Assembly (NCBI RefSeq): GCF_030272615.1
Contig: NC_081405.1
Coordinates: 315,354,541-315,418,540 of the forward strand
Direction: 5' to 3'
DNA: 64,000 nucleotides
From: Cryptomeria japonica
Lineage: Eukaryota > Streptophyta > Pinopsida > Cupressales > Cupressaceae
In this document: one piece after another, positions 34,913-47,936 of the stretch
Numbering within the stretch: the stretch's first letter is position 1
Layout of the letters: every line of letters starts with the position of its first letter
The notes under the pieces: generated by a model
What the model was told of the DNA's origin: nothing
Database searches by the model: none
Seen by the model: only the letters and a program-made list of their open reading frames with translations
Program-made: the position numbers and the translations under genes

Positions 34913-35698
34913 TGTAGACACCCAAAATTGTCCAATCTAATTAAATAAATATCTTTATTTATTTAATTACTTTAGCCTAATTCATCTATTAATTAAATAA
35001 ATCTTTGTTTATTTAATTAATTCATTTATCCTCTTCTAGCCTTATTTCTCATTTAAATAAATACATTTATTTATTTAAATTATCCTTTTCCTAAATTAAA
35101 TAAATATCTTATTATTTTAATTGATCTCATTTCTTCTATTAATTAAATAAATCTTTATTTATTTAATTAATTCATTAGCCTTTTCTACCCATGACACATG
35201 TCATTCATCTCTTAATTCATACATTACCTACCCCTTTCATTATTTTATTATTTCTTTTACCTACCCTCTAATCATAGCCGACCTCATTTTACACCTCTCA
35301 ATCTTATCCCTCCATTTCTTATTGTGTCTTCTATATAAGGAGATGCTTCCTTCATTATCAAACCCTAATCATTCTATGCATTCTAATCAATCATCTTAAG
35401 GACTTGACTACACTACGATCCTACTCGCAACCACATTCCGTTCTTTATTGAGCTCTTATGCACATAAAATCTGAGAGTAAATATATCAAGCAAGATCAAT
35501 GGAGATAGGAAGAATGGAGATCCAAACCCTATTGGACATGTGATGGTATAATCTTTGTGATTTCATTTGATTTGCATCGTCTTAGGTAATCTTCATATGT
35601 TATGGTGGATCTTTGTTGTTGTTAGGCTAGGGTTTTTGTGGTTGAATTCATTTAGCCTTTCAATATCGTTATTATTGTATCCATTTTCACCATATACA
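34913..35698 (+). repeat. Element B 3' LTR
   Basis: About 98.5 percent like the 5' LTR by eye, preceded by the purine tract and followed by ATTAC. Confidence 0.97.
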
Positions 35699-35703
35699 AT
35701 TAC

Positions 35704-37805
35704 AAATTAGAATTTTTAAATTTGTCTATACGTTGGTAATTTGCATTTTTGAAGGCCTTCTGATCATTTTTAGCCCTTGAAAGTGTGGCCAAGCATGTTC
35801 TTTCAAATTCTCATCTAGAACTCTTGGAGACCTTTCCAACTAGTTAAACAGTTCGTCATTTCGAGTCTCAAGCAGAAAGTTATGCCTATTTGAAGTTGGG
35901 ATAAAATTTCATATAGTTTTTTTTTTTAAATTTCATAGTTCAGATCACTAATGCTAATCTTGTTCTGTCTGTGAGATTTTTGGGTAGCCTAACTATTTTC
36001 TACAGGACGCTTGTCAAAGATACGCTTGTCAAGACAAATTCAAAACACAATCATGACTACTAATGGATCTATTTTGCAGGTTGCCTAAGGATTCAACAAA
36101 AACTTTGTGTATTCTTTAAGATTTTTTAGGCACACTTCAATTTGGTCTTCAAGAAATGAACTATCATGTCTTGTGTGTCTTTGATGATAGGCGAGTATGC
36201 TCTCACCTTTCTTAGGTGATCAGAAAGCCAGACTCATCTTTTGCTTTCATTAGTGCATCTCTTTAGCAGGCCTGCCCTCCTGAGGAGTTATTAACTCTTA
36301 GCCTTTAAGGCCAGTGAGAGGGGAACGACCTAAGTGGGAATGGCTAACGCCAAGTAATCCAACCCACTATAAAATAAATGTGTTTTTGATGAAAATCAAA
36401 GCAACAGAAGTTCTCGGGAATAGCTCTCCTCCGTACCTTCGGGTATATAAAACTTTGGTTTTCAAGGCTGGGAGACCTCTTAATTGAGTTTATACCCCGA
36501 CACGCCGAACGGATCCCTTACTAGTGCCAGTTAAAATAGAAGCTACCTGATTCACCTCCGAAAGGATGATAATATTTGTGCAAGAGAGATAGTAACTCTC
36601 CCAAGACACTTGCCATATCGTGCCCCCATTAGCGTTTGGAGTCAAATAATACGGCGTTGAGAATCCATTGCGTGAGACTCTGTGGCCGTATTCTGATTAG
36701 CTATTAGGTGTGTACCTAAGTCAGCAAGCAAAGGTTTTCATTCCCAGCTAACTTCCTTAGGGTTTAGCTTGATTGGAGTTATTTATCACATCATGTGTTT
36801 GTTGTGTATTCATCCCTAAATCGACAAATCAAACATATAAAAAAACTAGAAGACATAAGCAAAACATTAAACTTCAGTTATCAAAAATTCAGCCAAACAA
36901 ACATTTTTATCTCTGTCTAGTTATCTGTCGTATGAGTAAGATATCTGTCATACGAGCCTATTTGCATAAAATCATTTGTCGTACTATCTACTATCCTGTG
37001 TCATACAAGTCATCTATTTTTTTGTATGGTTCTTAAAAGTGTGCCGTACAAGTAAGATATCTGTCATACGAGCCCGTTTGCATAAAAACATTTGTCGTAC
37101 TATCTACTATCCTGTGTCATACGAGTCATCTGTTTTGTCATATGGTTCATAAAAGTGTGTCGTACGAGTTGCTGTTGTTTATATGAAAAATTCTAGTATG
37201 TCATTTTGTTTTGTATCTTGTGTCGTCCTAAGCTGAATCTTATGTCATACGAAACTCTGCATCTGTCAGTCCAAAGCTGTGTCCTGCATGCCTATTTTAG
37301 ATTTATCATTTCTCCCTGATCAATTTGCAGTAAGCATAAACACTTGTTATCTATCAATCTGTGCTTAGATTGTCTACTTGGTTTTCTTGTTCAAGTTATC
37401 ATCCGTCAAAATCAAACTTTAGAAGGTATACACCTCAAGATTTTCAAAGTGTTCACCCCCAACAAGTTCAAAATCTAAACATCTCAAAGTGCATTATCAC
37501 CCTCTTTGATAAACTAATCACTCAAACATAGTTTCTCATCAGGATCAATCATCCTTTATCACGAAACTAAAATGTTTGGTCAGAATAACCTTGTCCCACA
37601 TCGTAGGATATATCATTCCTACTAGACTTGGTTCTTATCAAACTATCACCATTGCACTCTTAAACCGAACATCGAAAAACTTGCAAACCTTTAAACACTT
37701 GAATCCTCTTTTAGTGTCATATCACTCTATTGCCTTGAAATTGATTGTTGATCACTTATCAAAACAACCTTTAAACAATCAAATCTTAGCACAATATCAA
37801 ACACA
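35704..37805 (+). other. Element C leader, second part
   Basis: 2.1 kb of C leader resuming after B. Includes the block GAACGACCTAAGTGGGAATGG (about 36320), related to B at 21038, and the GTCGTACGAG-type repeats at 36927-37260. No gene supported. Confidence 0.65.
36927..37158. repeat. Two tandem 116-bp units with TCGTACGA words
   Basis: Units 36927-37042 and 37043-37158 share AAGATATCTGTCATACGAG and CTATCTACTATCCTGTGTCA. A third partial unit starts at 37159. Confidence 0.88.
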
Positions 37806-40800
37806 ATGCCCATTTTGATTAGAGCACAGAGACATAAGATCACTGAAACATTGGAAATAGCTGAAAACCATATCAACGTGACATACCAAAGAAAAGCACA
37901 AGAAGAAAACATGACAAGCCAACATATTAGAGAAATCAAACAAGTTCAAAATCAAACTATGTTAAAACCTCACAAGGATTCAAATACATCTCAGAAGAAA
38001 GGTGGCTCTTTTATGCATCTCTTAAAGAGATCCCTAAAGGATTTGGCTAAAGAAGATCAAAATCATGCACCCATGTCTAACAATGATCCATCCATCCATA
38101 ATCAAATTGACTCTCCAAAGGCATCTATTCCTACACCTCCTGAAAGCTTGCAAAAACCTTCCATAGCATCCTTGCCAAATAATGCATCTAGAGCTGAAGT
38201 TCCCCAAGAGATATCCAGGATTGCCATCAAACCTATTTCAGAGGATCCTATTAAAAGCTCATCTCCTTCATATCCAAGCATTGATTCATTGCAAAATCCC
38301 CATAGTGCTACCTTGCAAATTGAAGTCCTCACTCATAGAACGCTTGTTAAATGTGTCCTAATAGATGGGGGAGCTAGCTTGAACATTTTCTCTTTGAGTC
38401 TTGTATGTGCTCTAGGATATTCAAAAGATGCAGTTGATCCCCAAAAAAGGATCAAAATTAAAACATATGGTGAAGAAGAACATTACTCTAAAGGAATTAT
38501 GATGTTACCTATCAGGGTGGGACCTTTACAAAAAGATACAGCATGCCAAGTTCTAGACTTGGACCTACCATACAATATACTCTTGGGGAGATCATGGATT
38601 CAAGACATACAAGCTATTGCATCAACATGTCATCAGTTCTTAGAGTTTCTCCATGCAGGGCATGAAATCACAATAGCAGCAAACTCAAATCCATTGCAGT
38701 ATTGTAATAATCTGAAATCAGCTCAAGAGGTCATTGTTTCACATAACAAAGAGGTAGAAACTTCAAGCACACAATCCAAGGAACAATCATTTGCATCAAT
38801 TTTGTCAAACATGAAAGAACAAATGCAGCTAAAAGATCGAGGGAACGGAGAATATTTGCTATCATGGAAAAATATACAAGAGCAACTTGAAATTGAAAGA
38901 GAAGAAGTAGATGTAGAAGTCGATGTAGTTCACATTTATGCAGAACAAACATTAGGAACTAGCCTACTTGAATCAGAATCACATTTGACTGACATGGACT
39001 TAACCGAGGATGATCGGGATTTTCTTATACGAGCTCATTCTGATGAGAGTATCATTCTAGACATGGAAATACATACTGAAAGCTCTGACATTTCTATCAT
39101 GACCCCTAATATCTTTGAAACTATTCAACCTAAAGATCCTTTATCATTAAGCTATCCTGAACCTATGGACTGGGAAAATGAAGGACATACTAACATTGAT
39201 ACCTTACCTAATGACCATGCCATATCCTTATATCTTGATGAAATCAAACCCACAACAACTTTCACCAAGGATTCCGCTAACATATCTTTGAGTCAACTGG
39301 ATGTCAAATCTCCTAGTCGCAAAAGTGAAAATCAAGAAAACAATATCAGGTCTAATGTTGAAAACAATTTATTGGCAATATTAGACCAAGAAAAAGTAAA
39401 AATAAAGGACGTATCTGATGGTGAAAACCTCCTCAAGGCGTCGGAAGATGGGAGATTTGACACCTTACCTAAATTTTATCAAGAGAAGTTATCTATCATA
39501 ATAACACCAGCAAAGGCAACTATCATTGGCACAACTAATCTACATCCAGCAATCTCTCTATCAAAACCAAAAAGGCAAAAATACTTGAAACCATTCAAAA
39601 GATGGCAAGTCAATTTTACCTGTTCATATACAGATGTTCCAGGGTTCGATCCGTATCTTACAATACATAACCCGAATATCAGTCCAGGAGCAAACATCAA
39701 TAATGGGAGAAAACATGGATCAGGAGCAAACATCAATAATGGAACACAGCATGGATCCAGAGCAAGCATCAATAGAAGAACACAACATAAATTAGGAGCA
39801 GGCATCATATTTATCAAAATGCTTTTAGAATGGAACATAACACAACTCTAGGTCTTTGGAGGCTCTCAACTTGTCATTAATCAAATCAATGATGACTATC
39901 AAACAAAATATGACAAACTCATGCCTTACAAAAAGATGGTGGATGATATCAAGAAGTACTTTATTGAAATAACATTTGAATAGATCCCAAGAAATGACAA
40001 CAAAGTAGCAGACGCCATGGCTACACTTGCTTCTTTATTACAGACACGGGAAAATCAAGAGTGTTATGAATTCCTGGTTGAAGAGTTGTTTCATCCCGCC
40101 TTTAATTGTCCTGATTCCCGAACCATATGTCAACTTATTGGACATGATTCCTCCCGCTATGGCCAAACTTACACATACTTGAAAGATAACATCCTACCTC
40201 CTGACTTATCAAAAAACCAAAAGAGAAACTTTATTCGCCAATCCTCCCATTATACTACTCTCGTCGCGGATACCCTATATAAACGAGGTCTGGACGGTAC
40301 TCTCTTACGATGTCTCAAACAAGAAGAATCTGAGAAGGCTTTACATGAAGTCCATAACGGCATTTGTGACACTCATTCAAGTGGTCTTACCCTTTTGAAA
40401 AAACTCATATGCTTGAGCTACTATTGGCCTACTATGGAACAAGATTCTTTTAAAATAGCAAGAACATGCAAACAATGTCAAATCCATGGGAATTTGATCC
40501 ATGCACCAGCACAAGAACTTCATGCTTTAGCAACATCTTGGCCTTTTTGTCAATAGGGACTTGATTTGGTAGGAAAGATAAATCCTTCCTCATCCAATGG
40601 ACACAAATTCATTCTTGTAGCTACTGATTATTTCACAAAATGGATTGAGGCGCTACCTCTCATAAACATCACAGGAAAACAAATTGTTGCATTTATCTTG
40701 AATTATATCATCTGTCGCTATGGAATACCAATGACCATTATCACTGATAATGGGTGACCATTCAAAAATCAGGATTTACAAGAGCTATGTGAGAAGTTCA

Positions 40801-41412
40801 AAATCTAGCACAGATTCTCCACACCATATTATCAACAAGGAAATGGGTAGGCAGAAGCATCTAACAAAACTATTCTGAAAATCATCAAAAAGACAGTGGA
40901 CGATGCTGAGAAAGATTGGCATATTCAACTAAACCCTACTCTATGGGCCTAGCGCACCAGTATCCGCACACCGGTAGGTGCCACACCTTTCTCTCTTATA
41001 TATGGATCAGAAGCCATATTGCCAATTGAAGTAGAGATACCTTCTCTACGTGTATCACTAAAAGGTCTCATCCCAAATGAAGAACAAAGAGTATCTACAC
41101 TACAAGAGTTCGAACTAATCCATGAACATAGACACAATGCCTTTGATCATCTAAAGGTATATCAGCAAAGAATGTGCCAGAGCTATAATCACAAGGTCAA
41201 ACCATGAATCTTTCAAGTTGGAGAACTAGTGCTAACGTTTGTTCTGTAACCAGGCAAATCAAGAAAAGAAAGGAAAATTTGAACCAAACTGGTTAGGTCC
41301 ATTTGTGGTCACAGCAGTATTTGGGTCAGGAGCATATTAGTTATCAACACAAGACTGTGATCAACTTGAAGAACCTATCAATAGCATGCACCTGAAGAAA
41401 TTTTATGTCTGA
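37806..41412 (+). pseudogene. pol: Element C polyprotein: protease, partial RNase H, integrase; no RT
   Basis: One frame starting MPILIRAQRHKITETLE. There is no capsid or nucleocapsid domain. A protease with VLIDGGASLNIFSLS and YNILLGRSWIQDIQAI lies near 38354-38620. The RT start is present (DVPGFDPYLTIHNPNISPGA), but then three 36-bp repeats replace RT, first RNase H and part of the second. The frame resumes at GGSQLVINQINDDYQTK and IPRNDNKVADAMATLASL, then integrase (HNGICDTHSSG, CKQCQIHG, TDYFTKWIEALPL, IITDNG). About nine stops from 39849 on, and one frameshift near 41255, after which KFEPNWLGPFVVTAVFGSGAY reads in another frame. The element could move only with proteins supplied by relatives such as B. 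Confidence 0.9.
39687..39794 (+). repeat. Three 36-bp tandem repeats at the RT deletion site
   Basis: Encodes GANINNGRKHGS, GANINNGTQHGS, RASINRRTQHKL. The repeats sit exactly where relative B has RT and RNase H, so they mark the deletion scar. Confidence 0.9.
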
Positions 41413-42298
41413 AAAATCAAAAAAATCAAAAACAATGAAAAAGAGAAAAAGAAAAGAAAGAAAAAAATTCAAATATCAAAAAAAGTGCAATAAAAACAAA
41501 TGGTGAAAACCTGGCAAACAGGCGCCATTTGTCAGCTAGCTCTTCCATCTATTAGTTCATGCATTCATTCCGCTTGCATTCATTCTTCCATTAGCGCTGA
41601 CCATAACCATCATCAAGCCTTGGTTCATACGCAGACATCCTAGGTGGCTTCTCTCCATGGTTTGGATCATTGGATATATCATAACGAATTTGTTTCTAGG
41701 CTTAGGGCAAAATCCTACACCTAGCTGGGGGAAAACTCTTGATCATTTTGAGCTTAACCAAACAGGTAGAACAAATAGTTAGACAACTCTTATCAAGCAA
41801 AAACTAAGACACATCCAACCTTGAACACAAGATCAAACTATCAACTATCAAGATATCACAAAATCAATCTAAGCACATCACACACTTCTCAGTGGATAAT
41901 ATCTTTTGGATAATGATTTTAACATGATTGTTCAACTTTTCTATATTGATTTTCGCTATCATGATTTCTGAGTGACTCCAGGATGTCATTGACTAGAGGA
42001 ACAAAGAAGAATCATGACATTTTTCTTGTTTGTTGTCTGAAAATTAATAATTAATATGTGCAAATTTGTCTCGGGACATGATCATCAGAATATCATTGAA
42101 GACATTTCTGATTTGCGTATTGAACTGATTAATACTGCCTGTTTTACGCAAACAACACTCAAGTCATCGCGGTTCAATTATACCTCGATGCTTGTGTTAA
42201 CTTGCTATATTAAAATCCAGGAAAGTCATGCTCAAGTCATCATGGTTTAATTATACCATCGATGTTTGCACTCACTTCCCACATTTCAAAAGCTCAAT
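41413..42298. other. Element C post-pol region
   Basis: A-rich start then non-coding DNA resembling the matching part of element B, ending AAAGCTCAATGATG at the F insertion site. No gene. Confidence 0.6.
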
Positions 42299-42452
42299 GA
42301 TGGGGTAAGTGCACCAAGTTGTGGTACCAAAAAGGTGCCACTTCTTACTTTTTCATAAAAATGTGTCATTGGAATGAAAAGGTCATCCAAACCTATGGGT
42401 TGGATGCCCAAGGCAAATCCAACCCAAAGGGTTGGTATTCTCCCAAGCAAAC

Positions 42453-42651
42453 CATTTGGTGAGTGCCACGCTCGCCCTATTTGGTGCTCGCCAAATGAAA
42501 AATTTTGAATTTTCACATTTGGTGCGCGCCAAATTTGGCGCTCGCCAAATGCAAAACCTGAATTTTTACATTTGGCGCACGCCAAATTTGGCGCTCCCCA
42601 AATGTGAAAAGTCATTTTTTTGCATTTGGCGTGCACCAAATGTTTTGCATT
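42453..42651. repeat. Hairpin block of ATTTGGCG / CGCCAAAT words, left
   Basis: Several adjacent near-perfect palindromes such as ATTTGGTGCGCGCCAAAT (42518) and ATTTGGCGCTCGCCAAAT (42533). The mirrored block is at 57177-57296. Confidence 0.88.
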
Positions 42652-42869
42652 GTCCAATGTGAAGGTTTTGTGAGTGTGTAAATTTTTCAATCTTGGCACA
42701 AGTTAAATCCACCCCCGAAGGAGAATATATACATGAAATATTAAATTTAAGTATAGCTATATAGGACTTATAATGTAGATTCTAGTTTTTAGAGGATCAT
42801 ATAAAATTTCAGACCTAGTCAAATTTCAATAATCGACATGTCAAATTTCAGTAATCAACATGATCCCAT

Positions 42870-44504
42870 TAGCATTCTTTAGCTATGTATCTCACTCTCT
42901 TTATCTCCCCCAAACTCTAGACCTATCTCTCTCCCTCTCTTGTCTCTCTCGCTTCATTATCCTTGACTCTCTCCCTCTTTCTCTCCCCTCTCACTCCTTT
43001 CTCTTGGTCACTACCTATCCCTTTTATCCTCTCTCTCTCCCCATATCTAGGGTTGTCCCTCCCTCACTATTCACCTCACTGTCTCTCCCTCCCTATATTA
43101 TTACCCACCTTTCTCTCCCCCTCTAGGTTTCTCACTTATCTAATTGTCCACCCTCTAGTTCTCTCCCTCCTTGTCCACCTTTCTCTCCATTCTCCTTACC
43201 TCTATCTATTTATGAACTCTCTCCCTCTATTATCTCTCTCTCTCTCCAAACCTCTTTATCTCCTCTTTCTCTAGGTCTCACAGTCCCTCCATGTCTACCT
43301 CTCTATCCATCTCCTCTTACTCATCTCTTTGTTCTTATATCTCTTCTATTCTCCCTCCCTCCCCTCTCCAGGTCTCTACCTTCCTTTCTTCCTCTCTCCC
43401 TCTCTATCTCCCTCTCCCACTCTCTCATCTTCTCTCTTCCTCTCTTATTCTTTATCTTCATTGTCTAGCTCATTACCTCTCCATCCCATGCTATCTCCCC
43501 TCTCTATGTTTCTCCCTCCCTTCCTCTCCACCTATCTACCTCTTCATATAGGTCTCGTTACCCACATCTCTTTATCCCCCTCTATCTATCTGACTCGTCT
43601 CTGGTCATCTAGGTCTCTCGCCTATCTATATACCCCCTCTATAGTTCTCTATGTCCCTCTCTACCTCTTTCTCCCTCCTCCTTAACCCTATCCCTTTATG
43701 AACTCCCTCCTTTTCTCTTCCTCCCCTAACCTCTTTATCTCCTCCTTCCATAGGTCTCTCACTCCCTCCATGTCTACCTCTCCATCCATCCCCTCTTACT
43801 CCTCTCTTTGTTCTTCTATCTCTTCTCTTCTCCCTCCCTCCCTTCTCTAGGTCTCTCCCTTCATTTCTTCCCCTCTCCCTCTCTACCTCCCCATCCATAC
43901 ATACCCCCATATATATCTCACTCCCACACTTTTTTATTCTCTCTTCCTCTTTTATTCTCTCTCTACATTCTAGGTCATTAACTCTCTCTCACCTCTCTAG
44001 GTTTACCACTTCCTTCTTCTCCACCTATCTACCTCTACATCATGTCTCATTACTCACCTCTCTCTCCCCCCCTCTATCTATCTCATTCCTCTCTCTTGTC
44101 ATCTAGGTCTCTCATCTCTCTTTCCCAGTATAGTTCTCTCACCTATCTATTTGTCCCCTCTATAGTTATTTCCCTTTCTCTTCCCCTATATCTCCCTCCC
44201 CCTTTACCCCTATTTATTTTTGAACTCTCTCATCCTCTTCTCACTTTCCCCCCACCTCTACATCATCTCCTTCCCTAGGTCTTGTAGTCCCTCCATGTCT
44301 ACCTCTCCCTCAATCCCCTCATACTCTTCTCTCTCTTTATTCTTTCATCTCTCCTCTTATTCGTCCCTCCCATTTATAGGCATCTTCATTATTTTCTTCC
44401 CCTCTCCCTCCTTATCCCCATCTCTCTCTCCCTTCCCTACTAATTCTTATTCTCTCTTTACCATCTACATCATCTTCTTTCCATCACACCCTCTCTAAAG
44501 GGTC
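42870..44504. repeat. CT-rich low-complexity tract
   Basis: 1.6 kb strongly pyrimidine-biased on the plus strand (CTCTCTCCCTC, TCTAGGTCTC). Long open frames here (Ser/Leu/Pro-rich) are caused by composition. Longer-range repeats of about 500 bp are visible, for example CCATGTCTACCTCTC at about 43289, 43767 and 44294. Confidence 0.9.
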
Positions 44505-47500
44505 ATATGGTATCCTAAAGGGTCATATGGTGTCCTAAGGGGTCATATGGTGTTCTATCATGCCCTAAGACACTATATAACCCATTTTAACATCCTAGTA
44601 CATGACATGACCACTTGTGACACCATATGACCCCTCAAGACACAATATGGTGTTGTTAGGGGTCATATGGTGTCCTAAGGGGTCATATGGTGTTGTTAGG
44701 AATCATATGGTGTCCTAATGGGGTCATATTATATTCTATTACCCATTAGGATACCATATGATCCCTTATGACACCATATGACCCCTAACGACACCATATG
44801 GTGTCATTAGGGATCATATGGTGTCCTAAGGGGTCATATGGTGTTGTTAGGGGTCATATGGTGTTATATAACCCCTTAGAACACCATATGGTGTCGTGAG
44901 GGGTCATATGGTTTTGTATGGGATCATATGGTGTCCTAAGGGGACACAGAACACCATATGACCCCTTAGGACACCATATGGCGGTTTTAGGGGTCATAGA
45001 ACACCATATGACCCCTAAGGACACCATATGACCCCTAAGGACACAATATGAGCCCTAATGACACCATATGACCCTTAACGACACCATATGACTCCTTAGG
45101 ACACCATATGGTGGTCTTAAGGGACATATGGTGTCCGAAGAGGTCATAGAACACCATATGACCCCTTATGACACCATATGACCCCTTAAGACACTATATG
45201 ACCCCTAACGACACCATATGGTGTCGTTAGGGGTCATATGGTGTCCCAAGGGGTCATATGGCATCCTAATGGGTCATAGAATACCATATGACCACTTAGG
45301 ACACTATATGACCCCTAATGACACCATATGACCCCTTAGGACACCATATGACCCCTAACGACACCGTATCATGTTCTAAATGGTCATATAGTGTCCTGAG
45401 GGGTCATATGGTTTTCTATCATGCCCTAGGATAATATATAACCCATTTTAACATCCTAGTACATGACATGACCACTTGTGACACCATATAACCCCTAACG
45501 ACACCATATGGTGTCATTAGGGGTCATATGGTGTCGTTAGGGGTCATATGGTGTTATATGACCCCTTAGGACACCATATGACTCCTAAAAACACCATATG
45601 GTGTCCTAAGGGGTCATCTGATGTCATTAGCGATCATATGGTGTTCTATGACCCCTTAGGACACCATATGGTGTCATGAGGGGTCATATGGTTTCCTATG
45701 GGGTCATATGGTGCCCTAAGGGGACATAGAACACCATATGACCCCTTAGGACACCATATGATGTTTTTAGGGGTCATAGGGTGTCTCAAGGGCTCATATA
45801 GTGTCCCAAGGGGTCATAGAACACCATATGACCCCTTAGGACACCATATGTTGTCATTAGGGGTCATATGGTGTCCTAATAGGTCATAGAACATCATATG
45901 ACCCCTTAGGACACCATATGTTGTTGTTAGGGATTATATGGTGTTGTATGGGGTCATATGGTGTCCTAAGGGGTCATAGAATGCCATATGACCCCTTAGG
46001 AAACCATATGACCCCTTAGGACACCATATGGTGACATTAGGGGTCATAAGGTGTCTTAAGGGGTCATAGAACATCATATGACCCTATAGGACACCTTTTG
46101 ACCCCTTAGGACACCATTTGGTGTTGTTAGGGGTCATATGGTGTCCTAAGGGGTTATAGAACACCATATGACCCCATGGGACACCATATGACCTCTAACG
46201 ACACCATATGACCCCTTAGGACACCATATGGTATCATTAGGGGTCATATGGTGTCATGTGGGGTCATGTGGTGTCCTAAGGGGTCATAGAACACCATATG
46301 ATCCCTTATGAAATCATATGACCCCTTAGGAAACCATATGACCCCTTTGGACACCATATGGTGTTGTTAGGGGTCATATGGTGTTCTAAGGGGCCATAAA
46401 ACACCATATGACTCTCTCATATATATTCCTTACTCTCTTATTGTCTCTCTCCATTCTCAAGGTCACCATCTCTCTCTCTCTATTCTTAAGGAGTCATATG
46501 GTGTCATATGACCCCTTAGGACACCATATGACCCCTTATGACACCATATGGTGCCATTATGGGTCGTATGGTGTCCTAAGCGGTCATTAGGTGTCTTATG
46601 ACCCCTTAGGTGTCGTTAGGGGTCATATTGTGTCCTAAGGGGTTATATGGTGTCCTATGAACCCCTAGGACACCATATGTCCCCTTAGGTGTTGTTAGGG
46701 ATCATATTGTGTCCTAAGGGGTCATAGGGTGTCCTATGACCCCTTAGGACACCATATGATCCCATAGGACACCATATGGTATCTTTATGGGTCATATGTT
46801 GTCCTAAGGAGTCATATGGTATCAGATGAAGGATACCATATGGTATTCTTTATGGGTCGTATGGTGTACTAAGGGGTCATATGGTGTTGTATGACCCCTT
46901 AGGACACCATACTGTGTTGTTATGGGCTATATGATGTTTTATGGGGTCATATGGTGTCTGATGACCCCATAAGGGGTCGTTAGTGGTCATATTGTGTCCT
47001 ATGACCCTTTAGGACACCATATGACCCCTTAGGATACAATATGGAGTTGTTATGAGTCGTATGGTGTCTTGAGGGGTCATATGGTGTCTGATGACCCCTT
47101 AGGGCACCATATGACCCCTTAGGATACAATATGGTGTCGTTATGGGTCATATGGTGTAGGATACCATATGAGCCCTCATATGGTGTTTTTATGGGTCATA
47201 TGGTGTCATATTACCCCTTAGGACACCATATGGTGTCATTATGGGTCTTATGGTGTGCTAAGGGGTCATATGGTGTTATATGACCCATTAGGACACCATA
47301 TGGTGTCATTATAGGTCGTATAGTGTGCTAAGGGGTCATATGGTGTCATATAACCCCCTAAGGGGTTGTTAGGGGTCATATTGTGTCCTAAGGAGTTATA
47401 TTGTGTCTTATGACCCCTTAGGACACCATATAACCCCTTACGACACAATATGGTGTTGTTATGCATCGTACTGTGTCCTAAGGGGTAATATGGTGCCCTA

Positions 47501-47936
47501 TGACCCCATAGGACACCATATGACCCCTTAGGTGTCATTAGGGATCATATTGTGTAATAATGGGTCATATGGTATCCTATGACCCCTTAGGACACCATAT
47601 GGTGTCGTTATGGGTTGTATGGTGTCCTCAGGGGTCATATGGTGTCCGATGATCCCTTATGACACCATGTGACCCCTTAGGACACCATATAGTGTCATTC
47701 TGGGTTATATGGTGTCCTAAGGGGTCATATAGTGTTCTATGACCCCTTAGGACACCATATAACCTCTTACATGTCATTAGGGTTCATATTGTGTCCTAAG
47801 GGGTCATATGGTGTCCTATGACCCCTTAAGACACCATATGACCCCTTAGGTGTCGTTAGGGCTCATATTGTGTTCTAAAGGGTCATATGGTGTGTTATGA
47901 CCCCTTAAGACACCATATGACCCCTTACCACACCAT
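44505..47936. repeat. Palindromic CATATG satellite, left of element E
   Basis: Built from the 20-bp unit GGACACCATATGACCCCTTA and its reverse complement in mixed order. Junctions form the perfect 16-bp palindrome GACACCATATGGTGTC again and again. A short CT-rich interruption lies at 46408-46490. It continues beyond element E at 55443. Confidence 0.93.

Larger units (their letters stand above)
19445..35703 (+). mobile_element. Element B: full-length Tat-type Ty3/gypsy with antisense PMD gene, TSD ATTAC
   Basis: LTRs 19450-20234 (785 bp) and 34913-35698 (786 bp), ends TGTAGACACC and CATATACA, flanked by ATTAC at 19445-19449 and 35699-35703. Primer site TGGCACGCCCGGTGGGA at 20238. Purine tract AAAGAGGGGCAAAA at 34899-34912. 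The two LTRs differ at about ten bases plus one indel by eye, so the insertion is fairly young. Gag-pol order with RT before integrase, plus a second RNase H, marks the Tat lineage. An antisense intron-containing gene fills the space after pol. It interrupts the leader of element C. Confidence 0.97.
42303..44504 (+). repeat. Element F left arm
   Basis: Inverse of 56017-58143 in order and content, with indels. The word order GGTTGGATGCCC, CCAAATG hairpins, CATTGTCCAATGTGAAGGTTTTG, GAATATATACATGAAATAT, then the CT-rich tract is mirrored at the right end. Confidence 0.85.

Noticed and set aside
42860-44498. Long Ser/Leu/Pro-rich ORFs
   Set aside because: They result from a CT-rich tract that lacks stop codons in several frames; no domain is visible.
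44505-47936. Many CATATG palindromes read as operators or transcription-factor sites
   Set aside because: They are part of a satellite unit and recur without relation to any gene.
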